A DNA stretch of 64,000 nucleotides from Microvirga soli (GTDB taxonomy: Bacteria > Pseudomonadota > Alphaproteobacteria > Rhizobiales > Beijerinckiaceae). The translations under genes and the position numbers were made by a program. The notes below the pieces were generated by a model. It had not been told where the DNA came from. It did no database searches and saw nothing but the letters and a program-made list of their open reading frames with translations. The stretch is from the NCBI RefSeq assembly GCF_016734765.1, contig NZ_JAERQE010000004.1, positions 224,584 to 288,583 of the forward strand. Direction: 5' to 3'. This document shows positions 15,836 to 23,966 of the stretch, piece after piece. Position 1 is the first letter of the stretch; each line of letters begins with the position of its first letter.

Positions 15836-16015
15836 ATGTTCGAGAGCATCGTCCAGGCAAGTGAGGCTCACCGTCAAAGCGCCCATGAGGTGGTGAGATC
15901 CCTCAGGATGGCCCTGAAGGGCTGCCCGGAATGCCGAACCACGCAGATGATCGCGTCACCGAGCCTCGGCATCTGCGACGATTGCGGGGTGGATCTGGTG
16001 GCCCTGCCCCGCTGA
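15836..16015 (+). CDS. Small zinc-ribbon protein
   Basis: A 59-residue protein with two CxxC pairs (C30-PE-C33 and C47-DD-C50) spaced like a zinc ribbon, preceded by a helical stretch (residues 3-27). GGGAGG lies 5 bases before the ATG. It follows the SPW gene by 70 bases in the same direction and may belong to the same stress-controlled run. I know no named family; a DNA-, RNA- or protein-binding role is only a guess. Confidence 0.6.
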   Translation: MFESIVQASEAHRQSAHEVVRSLRMALKGCPECRTTQMIASPSLGICDDCGVDLVALPR

Positions 16016-16092
16016 CAGACCCGCTCGACCAGACATCATTCCCGTAGCCGGTTCTTCCAACCGCCATCTATGCTCGGTATTCGGAGAATCGG

Positions 16093-17214
16093 ATGGCATT
16101 GTCTGGGTGGATCAAGCGGGCAGGCGAACGCATCGGTGCGTGGAGCGCGGAGATCAAACTGGCTCTGCGGGTTACCATCGCGGGTGTCCTTGCCTATGCG
16201 ATCACCCGTTTCTTTTCTATGCCGCAGGGCTATTGGGCCGTCATCACGGCCGTCGTCGTCATGCAGGCGAGCGTTGGCGGCTCTCTCAAGGCCGCTATCG
16301 AGCGGTTCAGCGGCACGCTTGCGGGAGCCATCTATGGCGGCGTTATCGCCGCTGTCATCCCGCATGGCTCGGCCCTGACCCTTGGGATCGGCATCGTTGT
16401 GGCCGTGTTCCCGCTGGCGCTGCTTGCGGCCGTCAAGCCGGCCTTTCGTGTGGCGCCGATTACCTCGCTCATCATGCTCCTGCCGCCGACGGGACAGGTG
16501 ATCGGCCCCCTCGCCTCCGCCATCGACCGGGTGCTGGAGATCACGCTCGGCAACGTCGTGGGGGTGCTTGTCTCCTTGTTCGTGCTTCCAGCCCGGGCCC
16601 ACACCCTGATGACCGAGGCGGCCGCCAAGGTTGTGTCGCTCAACGCGAATCTCGTAACTGTTTTCATCGACGAATTGACCGCCGGCCCGACAGATCGCCC
16701 AGCGCTGCAGAAAATCCATCCCCAGATCCGCTCCGCCCTTAAGAAGGCGGAAGCGGCCGCCGAGGAAGCGACGCGGGAACGCCGGACCCACCTCACCGAG
16801 GCACCCGATCCCGAGCCGCTCATTCGCACCCTCTACCGGGTGCGTCATGATCTCGTGATGATCGGCCGCGCCGCCTCTAGCCCTCTGCCCGATCCGGTCC
16901 TGGACCGGCTCAAGCCTTCGCTCATGGCGCTGCATCAGGCCACGCGCACGCTGCTCCTGAACTTGTCCGATTCTCTCCGGCAACACACGAAACCGCCGGA
17001 CGCAGAAGCTTTCCGCGCAGCCCTGGAGGCCTTCACCGGGGAGGCGGACGCGCTCCGGGCTGATGCACTCGTCCGCGAGTTGTCTGCAAAGGCGTTCGGA
17101 CAAGTCTTCGCCCTGGGCTTTGCCTTCGAGCAGTTTCAGAAGAACTTGAGCGACCTTCTGGCCCGCACCGACGAACTGGCGTCCCGGCGCACCACGACGG
17201 CGCCGTGGGCTTGA
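16093..17214 (+). CDS. FUSC family inner-membrane protein, possible efflux component
   Basis: A 373-residue protein. Residues about 20-170 hold around six membrane spans (LRVTIAGVLAYAITRFF, YWAVITAVVVMQASVGGSL, then GSALTLGIGIVVAVFPLAL), matching the FUSC / aromatic acid exporter family such as AaeB and YccS. The remaining 200 residues are a soluble helical domain. Family members export aromatic acids or small toxic compounds; the substrate is unknown. It lies alone, with adenine deaminase converging from the other side. No outer membrane or periplasmic partner is adjacent. Confidence 0.8.
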   Translation: MALSGWIKRAGERIGAWSAEIKLALRVTIAGVLAYAITRFFSMPQGYWAVITAVVVMQASVGGSLKAAIERFSGTLAGAIYGGVIAAVIPHGSALTLGIGIVVAVFPLALLAAVKPAFRVAPITSLIMLLPPTGQVIGPLASAIDRVLEITLGNVVGVLVSLFVLPARAHTLMTEAAAKVVSLNANLVTVFIDELTAGPTDRPALQKIHPQIRSALKKAEAAAEEATRERRTHLTEAPDPEPLIRTLYRVRHDLVMIGRAASSPLPDPVLDRLKPSLMALHQATRTLLLNLSDSLRQHTKPPDAEAFRAALEAFTGEADALRADALVRELSAKAFGQVFALGFAFEQFQKNLSDLLARTDELASRRTTTAPWA

Positions 17215-17311
17215 TCTGCCTGTTGCTCGAAGAAGGCTGCAGAGCGCACTGGAGCCTCCTTCGAAACGGTCCGTGACGTGACGTCCTCAGGATGAGAACT
17301 GAGGGGTGGTC

Positions 17312-19153
17312 TTACCTCTCGTAGAGCGGCACCAGCTCCATTTCCGGCACCAGCACGAGCCCCTTGTCGGTGATGCGGATCTCAGGGATCACCGAGAGCG
17401 GGATCAGGTTGAAGCCCATATAGGCGATCTTGCAGCCGGCCTTCTCCCAAGCAGCTTTCAGCGCCCGCGTTTCCTCGGCCACCTCGGTTACGCGTTTGTC
17501 GGAGAGAAGGCCTGCGATGGGCAGCGGCACCATGGCGACGACCTGGCCCTGATCGACCACGCAGACGCCGCCCTGACCCTCGATCAGGGTCTCAAGCGCC
17601 ACACGCATATCGGCCTCATTGGTGCCGGCCACGATAACGTTGTGCGAGTCGTGTCCGACGCTGCTCGCAACTGCACCGCTCTTCAGGCCGAAATCCTTCA
17701 GCAGCCCATGCGCCACGCCCATGCCGCCCGTGCGGCCATGGCGCTCTATCACGGTCACGAAGGTGAGGTCGTTCTTCGTCAGCAGAGCGTCCCAGCTCTC
17801 TTCCTTCTGCAACTGCACCTTGTCGTGGAAGAGAACGATGCCCGGCAGCGCCACGCGGATCACGTTGGCCGTGCAGGCCTCTGTCGGCAGGTCGGGGATC
17901 AGCTTCGGCACGCTGGGAATGTGGACCGTGCGATAGGCCTCCTGCGGATAGCGGTAGCGGTTGGAGAGCGCCTGATCGAGCACGGGCGTAATCTTTTTCC
18001 CCTCGACCACGAGTTCGCCGCCATACCAGGTGTTCTGCACGTCGAGATCATCGTTGAGCAGCACGAGATCGGCCCGGCGTCCGCCGCCGAGGCCGCCGAT
18101 CTCGCCGTCCATGCCGAAGCGCGTGGCGGGATGGAGCGAGCCCATGCTCCAGGCCTGCTCGCGGTTCATGCCGGCGCGGCGCGCCTCGCGCGTCACCCAG
18201 TCCATGCCGAACAGCATGAGGTCGTCCGCGTCGCGGTCATCGGTGCAGACGCAGATACGCTTATGTGAAGAGCCGAGCTCCGTGATCGTCTTGATCGCCT
18301 CCGGCAGCGAATGCCATGGCGTCGTCGGCGGGCCGCCGCGCAGGAAGATCCATACACCGGCATCGAGCAGATCGTCCGCGATGTCTTGATCGATGGCCTC
18401 ATGCGTGTCGGTTACGCCGCTTGCCGCATAAGCCGCCACGAACTCGCGCCCATAGATGTGGCCTGAGACCGGCTTGCCACGCACCAGCGCTGCCGCGAGG
18501 ATCGCGTGGCTGCGTTCGTCGCCCATGGTGACGGGCACGAAGTCCATCTTCTCGCCGAGGGCTGCGGCTTCCGGCCAGCGGTCGAAGAGTGCGGCGATCT
18601 TTTCGGGCGTCAGGTCGCCGCCTGCCGTCTCGAGATCCGGCCTGGTGGCGGGAACCGTGCTGGGAACGGTAAGAAAAATGGACAGGGGTGCGTGACGGGC
18701 GTCCTCCAGCATCATCTCGATGCCGGCCGAATCCATCACGTTGCCGATCTCATGACTGTCGCAGAAGATCGTGGTGGTGCCGTTGAGCAAAGCCGCCTCC
18801 GCATAGGCGCAGGCTGTGACCATGCTGCTCTCGATATGGATGTGCGGATCGACGAGCCCCGGCGCGATGATGCCGCCCCTGGCGTCATAGACGCGGCTCG
18901 GCGTGCCCCCGACCTGCCGGTAGGAGCCAGCCGGCTTCACAGCGGCGATCCGTCCGCCGGCGATCCAAACCTCGCGCTCAGGCGTGATGCGCTCGCTGTA
19001 GGTGGACAGGACCCGGGCGCCGGTGATCACGAGATCGGCAGGTGCACGGCCGGATGCGACATCGGCCAGGCGCCGGGTCATGGTGGACAGGGGGGCGACG
19101 GAAAAGCGGGTCAATGCCGTCTTGGGCGGCAAGGAAGGTGTGCGGTGGTCCAT
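17312..19153 (-). CDS. ade: Adenine deaminase
   Basis: A metal-dependent amidohydrolase converting adenine to hypoxanthine for purine salvage. It has 613 residues. Characteristic parts: [15 protein letters not shown] near the start, the metal site [43 protein letters not shown], and the C-terminal [12 protein letters not shown] and [13 protein letters not shown]. The lengths and domain order match bacterial Ade. The ATG at 19153 has GAGGG shortly upstream; an internal ATG at 19081 lacks one. No other purine genes adjoin. The upstream region (19154-19350) is its promoter side. Confidence 0.88.
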   Translation of the reverse strand: MDHRTPSLPPKTALTRFSVAPLSTMTRRLADVASGRAPADLVITGARVLSTYSERITPEREVWIAGGRIAAVKPAGSYRQVGGTPSRVYDARGGIIAPGLVDPHIHIESSMVTACAYAEAALLNGTTTIFCDSHEIGNVMDSAGIEMMLEDARHAPLSIFLTVPSTVPATRPDLETAGGDLTPEKIAALFDRWPEAAALGEKMDFVPVTMGDERSHAILAAALVRGKPVSGHIYGREFVAAYAASGVTDTHEAIDQDIADDLLDAGVWIFLRGGPPTTPWHSLPEAIKTITELGSSHKRICVCTDDRDADDLMLFGMDWVTREARRAGMNREQAWSMGSLHPATRFGMDGEIGGLGGGRRADLVLLNDDLDVQNTWYGGELVVEGKKITPVLDQALSNRYRYPQEAYRTVHIPSVPKLIPDLPTEACTANVIRVALPGIVLFHDKVQLQKEESWDALLTKNDLTFVTVIERHGRTGGMGVAHGLLKDFGLKSGAVASSVGHDSHNVIVAGTNEADMRVALETLIEGQGGVCVVDQGQVVAMVPLPIAGLLSDKRVTEVAEETRALKAAWEKAGCKIAYMGFNLIPLSVIPEIRITDKGLVLVPEMELVPLYER

Positions 19154-19349
19154 GATCCCTCATCCCATTGGAAAGCGTTGGCTTAAGCTAGCAGGGTGGG
19201 ATCGAGACCGCATCCCGCATCGCATGAGACGCAGGTTTACCTAAGGGCATATTTCCTTAAGGCTAAGCTTGGCGTAAACAGGAAAGTAGCTGATTCGCTT
19301 GAAGAAACAGGAGGTTCGCCCGAGAACCCGCCTAAGAAGGCAACTGGCC

Positions 19350-19522
19350 AAAACAAAAGGCGCCTTGCGGCGCCTTCTTGGAAAGAGTTGGTGGCCAGCC
19401 GGGAGCAGCGTTGAGGAGGCAACATCCGCTCCCAGGCTGGCCGAGCCCACGAAGTCCCAGGAGATGCGGCGGACCTGAGCATCCGTAGGGCATTTCTTCC
19501 GCTCAAGGCGGAAACTATGGTC
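19350..19522 (-). ncRNA. Candidate structured small RNA with a CCUCCU loop
   Basis: Read on the minus strand, a chain of hairpins ends in a clear terminator. The first is TTCCGC / GCGGAA (19512-19496). A middle region can pair CTCAGG with CCTGGG. A strong long hairpin (19441-19392) joins GGCCAGCC to GGCTGGCC and GGGAGC to GCTCCC; its loop is closed by GTTG/CAAC and exposes CCTCCT, an anti-Shine-Dalgarno sequence. TATACG just upstream (about 19530) may be the -10 element. The total is about 165-170 bases. Alphaproteobacterial small RNAs with CCUCC loops are known; I cannot assign this to a family, and 6S RNA is not supported. Confidence 0.5.
19357..19376 (-). terminator. Rho-independent terminator of the candidate small RNA
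   Basis: Stem AAGGCGCC / GGCGCCTT with a GCAA loop on the minus strand, followed by TTTGTTTT. It is oriented to stop minus-strand transcription and has no protein gene directly before it. Confidence 0.75.
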
Positions 19523-19667
19523 GAACGTATAGGAAACATGAGGCGTTGCAAGCGCCCATGTGGCCAAAAAGCGGCATTTTTCCAAAAATTTTAAAGCAAA
19601 GGTATCTCAAGGAGATGAATCCGCTTGCTCAGGCATCGGATTCACCCCGGCTAAGGATTTCCCCAAG

Positions 19668-20051
19668 TCATGCCGACTTGCTGTCTGCCTCAAGGTAAGT
19701 CTTCACGGTCGCTATAAACTTGGCCACCGAGATCGGCTTGGACATATAGGCTTCGCAGCCGCCTTCCCGAATCCTCTCCTCGTCGCCCTTCATGGCGAAG
19801 GCCGTGATGGCGATGACGGGAATCGACTTGAGCTCTTCATCGGCCTTGAGCCAGCGGGTCACCTCCAAGCCTGAGACCTCGGGCAGCTGGATGTCCATGA
19901 GGATCAGGTCCGGCTTGTGAGCCCGCGCCAGTTCCATGGCCTCGATGCCATGGCTGGTCTTGAGGGTCGCATAGCCATGAGCCTCGAGGAGATCGTTGAA
20001 GAGCTTCATGTTGAGTTCGTTATCCTCAACAATGAGCACGGTCTTCTTCAT
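19668..20051 (-). CDS. divK: Single-domain cell-cycle response regulator DivK
   Basis: A 127-residue receiver domain that steers CtrA activity through DivJ/PleC phosphorylation in relatives. Key residues: D10, phosphorylation site D53 ([10 protein letters not shown]), T83 and K105 (MSKPIS), with the [17 protein letters not shown] start typical of DivK. The frame is open upstream, but the ATG at 20051 fits the family start exactly. In many relatives divK is followed by pleD; here only a candidate small RNA and ade follow. DUF3572 and dinB are divergent, which is a conserved neighbourhood. Confidence 0.93.
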   Translation of the reverse strand: MKKTVLIVEDNELNMKLFNDLLEAHGYATLKTSHGIEAMELARAHKPDLILMDIQLPEVSGLEVTRWLKADEELKSIPVIAITAFAMKGDEERIREGGCEAYMSKPISVAKFIATVKTYLEADSKSA

Positions 20052-20150
20052 TGGCGCTATCCCGGGGCCCAAAACGCACTTCACCGGCCCGAATTTTCGT
20101 CTGATGGTATAGTTAGGTCCAAACCTATTGATGAAATGCAAACTGACAGC

Positions 20151-20441
20151 ATGAACACACCCTTAAAAAGAGTTACCCGCGAGGAGGCCGAAAATGTCGC
20201 AGTGGGGGCCTTTGCCTTCATCACGAGCGACGAGGAGCGCCTCGGGCGGTTCCTGGCCGTTTCCGGCCTGGGGCCGGATAATATCCGGTCAGCAGCCTCT
20301 TCCCCCGGATTCTTTGCCGGGATCCTGGATTATGTGGTTTCCGACGAGCCGCTGCTGATCGCGCTTGCCAAGGAGCTGGACACCAAGCCCGAGCACGTCA
20401 TGAGTGCCCGCTGGACCCTGTCTCCCTCCGAGTTCGAATAG
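20151..20441 (+). CDS. DUF3572 family protein
   Basis: A 96-residue cytoplasmic protein of unknown function. It is recognisable by [33 protein letters not shown] and [18 protein letters not shown], the DUF3572 pattern. It is conserved beside divK in alphaproteobacteria, divergently transcribed. Neither the ATG at 20151 nor the in-frame ATG at 20136 has a clear ribosome-binding site; 20151 gives the family's usual short lead-in. It precedes dinB by 11 bases, so the two are likely co-transcribed. Confidence 0.8.
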   Translation: MNTPLKRVTREEAENVAVGAFAFITSDEERLGRFLAVSGLGPDNIRSAASSPGFFAGILDYVVSDEPLLIALAKELDTKPEHVMSARWTLSPSEFE

Positions 20442-20452
20442 CCTTACGATCC

Positions 20453-21721
20453 ATGAGCGACGCTCCCTTCTGCCGTGACTGCATGACCCTATCCGCCAGC
20501 TCCCTGGCGGCACGGTGCACGGCCTGCGGGTCCCCTCGCCTGCTGCGGCACAAGGAGCGCGACAGCCTGTCCATCGCGCATGTAGATTGCGATGCCTTCT
20601 TCGCCGCCGTGGAGAAACGGGACGATCCGAGCCTTGCCGACAAGCCGGTGATCATCGGCGGCGGCAAGCGCGGGGTCGTGTCGACCGCCTGCTACATGGC
20701 GCGCGTCTATGGGGTGCGTTCCGCCATGCCCATGTTCCAGGCTCTGAAGCTCTGTCCGCATGCGACCGTGATCAAGCCCAATGGCGAGAAGTACAGCAAG
20801 GCGGGCCGCGAGGTGCGCCAGCTCATGCTGGAGCTGACCCCGCTGGTGGAGCCGGTCTCCATCGACGAGGCTTTCCTGGACCTCACCGGAACGGAGCGTC
20901 TGCACCACGGCAGCCCAGCCCTGACGCTGGCGCGCTTCGCCCGCAAGGTGGAGAACGAGATCGGGATCTCCATCTCGGTCGGGCTCTCCTACAACAAGTT
21001 CCTGGCCAAGATCGCCTCCGACCTCCAGAAGCCGCGCGGCTTCTCGATCATCGGCCGGGAGGAAGCCGCCGATTTCCTGGCCGACAAGCCGGTGGGCATC
21101 ATTCCCGGCATCGGGGGCTCGGCCCAGGCCCGGCTCGCGAAGGTGGGCGTGACGCAGATCGCGCATTTGCGGGACGTGGAGCTGAGGACCCTGTTCGAGG
21201 CGCTCGGCCGCGACTCGCAGCGCTTGTCCCGGCTAGCCTGGGGCGAGGATCACAGGAAGGTAACGCCGGAGCGGGAGACCAAGAGCATCTCGGCGGAGAC
21301 CACGTTCGAGACGGACCTGCGGTCCTTCGACGAACTGGAGCCGATCCTCTGGCGCCTCTCCGAGAAGGTTTCACGCCGCCTCAAGAAGGCGGGCTTGGCC
21401 GGGCGCAGCGTGACCCTGAAGCTGAAAGACAAAGACTTCCGGCTGCTCACCCGCACCCGCTCGGGTCTCGCACCGACGCAGCTCGCCGCCCGCCTGTTCG
21501 ATTCCGCCCGGCAGCTCCTCAAAGCCTCCTGCGACGGCACCGCCTTCCGCCTTATCGGCATCGGCGCCGCCGATCTCTGCGATGCGGCGGATGCCGACAA
21601 GGGCGACCTCGCGGACCAATCCGTGGTCCGGCAGGCCCATATGGAAGCCGCCATCGACAAGATCCGGGACAAGTTTGGCGCTGGCGCCCTGCAGAAGGGA
21701 ATTGTCCTGCGAAAGCCTTAA
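20453..21721 (+). CDS. dinB: DNA polymerase IV (Y family)
   Basis: A 422-residue error-prone polymerase for bypass of DNA damage. Residues 7-25 form a C4 zinc-ribbon-like lead (C7, C10, C22, C25) found in many rhizobial DinB proteins. The catalytic residues are in HVDCDAFFAAVE (D45) and SIDEAFLD, followed by the helix-hairpin-helix (IIPGIGGSAQARL) and little-finger domain. The protein does not end in an evident beta-clamp motif. Its stop overlaps the eipB stop by 3 bases, tail to tail. It shares a transcript with DUF3572. Confidence 0.93.
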   Translation: MSDAPFCRDCMTLSASSLAARCTACGSPRLLRHKERDSLSIAHVDCDAFFAAVEKRDDPSLADKPVIIGGGKRGVVSTACYMARVYGVRSAMPMFQALKLCPHATVIKPNGEKYSKAGREVRQLMLELTPLVEPVSIDEAFLDLTGTERLHHGSPALTLARFARKVENEIGISISVGLSYNKFLAKIASDLQKPRGFSIIGREEAADFLADKPVGIIPGIGGSAQARLAKVGVTQIAHLRDVELRTLFEALGRDSQRLSRLAWGEDHRKVTPERETKSISAETTFETDLRSFDELEPILWRLSEKVSRRLKKAGLAGRSVTLKLKDKDFRLLTRTRSGLAPTQLAARLFDSARQLLKASCDGTAFRLIGIGAADLCDAADADKGDLADQSVVRQAHMEAAIDKIRDKFGAGALQKGIVLRKP

Positions 21722-22557
21722 CGCTGGCAGGGACCAGGCTTCTGGACGTCGAGGCTCTTCAGCTCACCCTTGAGGGCGAAGTCGCCGTAGTCGAGCCTGA
21801 GGTCACGGCTGATGCCGTTCTCGAAGAGCTCGAAGGAAATCCGGTAAACCGGGGTCCGGTCGCCCTTGCCGTCCTCGAAATAGCTGATGGTGATCGGCCA
21901 ACGGGACAAGGAGGCGAGATCGTCCTTCCGGACAGCCTCCTCCAGGGACGCCAGGGCAGTGCCGGGCTCAATCTTGCGGCCGATCAGCCCGAGGGTGTCG
22001 TAAATTTTATCGCCCTTGTTGGAGCCGTCATAGACCCTGACCGACAGGGTCGTCTCGCCCCGCCGCCCGGCTTCGATGAGGCGCTTGAGGTGCTCGGTCG
22101 GAAACACCGTCTCGCCGGTCGAGCCGAACGCGGTCTTCTTCGGCTGCTTGAGATCCACATTGAGCATGCCGTCCGGGGTGATCCTGGCATCGCCGTCGAC
22201 CTCGCTGTCCTTGATCAAACCCTGCCGGAGCGAGGTGGACTTGAAATGCATGGAGCGACCGTCGCCCGTCTCATAGGTGGCGGTCTGGACGTCCATGGTA
22301 TTGGCGCCAGACTCTCCGCTGTTGAGGATCGTCACCTGACGGTACTTGAGGGTGTATCCGTCGCAGGCGTCGCCACCGAACTCCATGGCGATGCGCCCCC
22401 TCGCATTCTCGACCCCGTTGGAGCCAGCCGCCCGCAGGAGCGAGAGATCATAGACGGCCCGATGGGGCGCGAGGTGAACCGGGGTCTTCGCCGTCTCCGC
22501 GGCAGCGGGCATCAGCGAGGCGATGGACAGGCCTGCGGCCACAACGAACAAACGCAT
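21718..22557 (-). CDS. eipB: Cell envelope integrity protein EipB (DUF1849)
   Basis: A 279-residue periplasmic protein. After a signal peptide (about residues 1-20) come HLAPHRAVYDLSLL, GDACDGYTLKYRQ and a long beta-rich body; it ends GPCQR. The two conserved cysteines, in GDACDGY and near the C-terminus, correspond to the disulfide described for Brucella EipB, a beta-spiral protein needed for envelope stability. The ATG at 22557 has GGGAGA about 5 bases upstream; the longer frame has no support. It stands alone, converging on dinB. Confidence 0.88.
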   Translation of the reverse strand: MRLFVVAAGLSIASLMPAAAETAKTPVHLAPHRAVYDLSLLRAAGSNGVENARGRIAMEFGGDACDGYTLKYRQVTILNSGESGANTMDVQTATYETGDGRSMHFKSTSLRQGLIKDSEVDGDARITPDGMLNVDLKQPKKTAFGSTGETVFPTEHLKRLIEAGRRGETTLSVRVYDGSNKGDKIYDTLGLIGRKIEPGTALASLEEAVRKDDLASLSRWPITISYFEDGKGDRTPVYRISFELFENGISRDLRLDYGDFALKGELKSLDVQKPGPCQR

Positions 22558-22683
22558 ATCTTCTCCCGACGCAACGGCAGCCAAGATAGGCCGCTCCTGC
22601 CCACAGGGCAATGTTCCCGCTTGCGTCCTTCCGGCTCATCCGCCACTACTCCGTCCGGATGATGTCACACATCGAGGCTTGAA

Positions 22684-23154
22684 ATGAGCGCAGTCGACAA
22701 GAAACTTCAGGAACTTGGAATCACCCTGCCGACCCCGGCGGCACCGGTGGCGAATTACGTGCCGTTCGTCCGCACCGGCAACCTCGTCATCATCTCCGGC
22801 CAGCTCTGCCTCGGGCTCGACGGCAAGATGGCCGATGCCCACAAGGGCAAGGTCGGCGCCGAGGTCGCGTCTGAGGTCGCCAAGGAAGCCGCGCGGCTCT
22901 GCGCCATCAATCTTCTCGCCCAGCTGAAGGCCGCTGTCGGCGATCTCGACAAGGTCACCCGCTGCGTGCGCCTCGGCGGCTTCATCAATGCGGTGCCGAC
23001 CTTTGCCGCTCTCGCTCCCGTCATGAACGGCGCTTCCGACCTGATGGTCGAAGTGCTGGGCGATGCCGGCCGGCATGCGCGCTCGACCGTGGGCGTTGCC
23101 GAACTGCCGCTCGATGCCTGCGTCGAGGTCGAAGGTATGTTCGAAGTCCAATGA
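22684..23154 (+). CDS. RidA/YjgF-like family protein
   Basis: A 156-residue protein of the long RidA-like subgroup (YjgF/TdcF/UK114). RidA itself hydrolyses reactive enamine/imine intermediates from amino acid metabolism. Visible marks: NYVPFVRTGNLVIISGQLC, AARLCAINLLAQLKAAVGDLDKV and RSTVGVAELPLDACVEVEGMF. The catalytic arginine of true RidA sits in the RSTVGV position, so activity is possible but not proven for this subgroup. GAGG precedes the ATG. Its stop overlaps the ATG of the GDPD gene (ATGA), so the two are translationally coupled. Confidence 0.85.
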   Translation: MSAVDKKLQELGITLPTPAAPVANYVPFVRTGNLVIISGQLCLGLDGKMADAHKGKVGAEVASEVAKEAARLCAINLLAQLKAAVGDLDKVTRCVRLGGFINAVPTFAALAPVMNGASDLMVEVLGDAGRHARSTVGVAELPLDACVEVEGMFEVQ

Positions 23155-23903
23155 GCACTCCCGGCTGGCTCGTCGCGAAGCCCATCGCCCATCGCGGCCT
23201 TCACAACAAAGTCGAAGGCGTCATCGAGAACACGGTCTCGGCCGCGGAAGCCGCCATCGCGCGCGGCTTTCCCGTCGAGCTCGACGTTCAGCTGACCGCC
23301 GACAACGAGGCCATTGTCTTCCACGATTTCGAGCTCGACCGTCTGACCGGTGAGGCCGGACTCGTGGCTGAGCGAAAGCTCTCCGACCTCACCCGGATCG
23401 ACATTGCCGGCGCCAAGGGCGGAGACAAGATTCCCTCGTTCAAGGATTATCTCGCGACCATCGCCGGGCGCACGCCGCTCGTCGTCGAGATCAAGAGCCA
23501 ATTCAACGAGGACATGCGGTTGACGAAGCGGGTCATCGAGATCCTCAAGGATTACGACGGCCCGTTCGTCATCAAATCCTTCGATCCAGACATCGTCGCA
23601 CATCTGCGCGAGCATGCGCCGAACATCACGCGCGGGTTCATCGGCGAGCTGGAATATGCGTCCAAGGCCGACAGCTTCCTGACGCCCGAGAAGAAGCACC
23701 GGATGGCCAACCTGCTCCATTTCGGGGAGACGCAGCCGCACTTCCTCTCCTGGCGCGTGAAGGACATCCCCTGCGCCTCGACCCATCTCAGCAGGATCAT
23801 GGGCAACCTGCCCGTCATGACTTGGACGGTTCGCAATCCCGAGGATCGCGCCCGCGCCGAGAAGCACGCGGACCAGATGGTGTTCGAAGGCTTTCTGCCC
23901 TGA
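23151..23903 (+). CDS. Glycerophosphodiester phosphodiesterase family protein
   Basis: A 250-residue cytoplasmic enzyme that would split glycerophosphodiesters to glycerol-3-phosphate and an alcohol. The GDPD motifs are present: AHRGLHN, IENTVSAAEAAIARG, ELDVQLTADNEAIVFHD and VVEIKSQF. No signal peptide is seen. It is coupled to the RidA-like gene (4-base overlap) and followed after 63 bases by the GNAT-like gene; this trio is a recurring set in Hyphomicrobiales. Confidence 0.88.
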   Translation: MSTPGWLVAKPIAHRGLHNKVEGVIENTVSAAEAAIARGFPVELDVQLTADNEAIVFHDFELDRLTGEAGLVAERKLSDLTRIDIAGAKGGDKIPSFKDYLATIAGRTPLVVEIKSQFNEDMRLTKRVIEILKDYDGPFVIKSFDPDIVAHLREHAPNITRGFIGELEYASKADSFLTPEKKHRMANLLHFGETQPHFLSWRVKDIPCASTHLSRIMGNLPVMTWTVRNPEDRARAEKHADQMVFEGFLP

Positions 23904-23966
23904 CGGTTGCAAGGATCTCGCCGAGTGATTAGCTCTTAATCCCTAACGGCGGGGTCCTTCCACCCA

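Larger units (their letters stand above)
19154..19667. other. Intergenic region holding a probable small RNA
   Basis: About 510 bases between ade and divK, both on the minus strand. No convincing protein gene is present. Bases 19350-19522 look like a structured RNA gene on the minus strand with its own terminator. Bases 19154-19349 probably hold the ade promoter. Confidence 0.5.

Noticed and set aside
19350..19522. Assignment of the structured RNA near divK to 6S RNA, SRP RNA or RNase P RNA
   Set aside because: Length fits 6S RNA, but I cannot form the long closing stem around a central bubble, and the conserved SRP and RNase P sequences are absent; usual 6S neighbours are missing too.
20515..22662. 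715-codon open frame across dinB and the start of eipB
   Set aside because: It is a +2 shift of dinB and antisense to eipB; both of those have strong family motifs.
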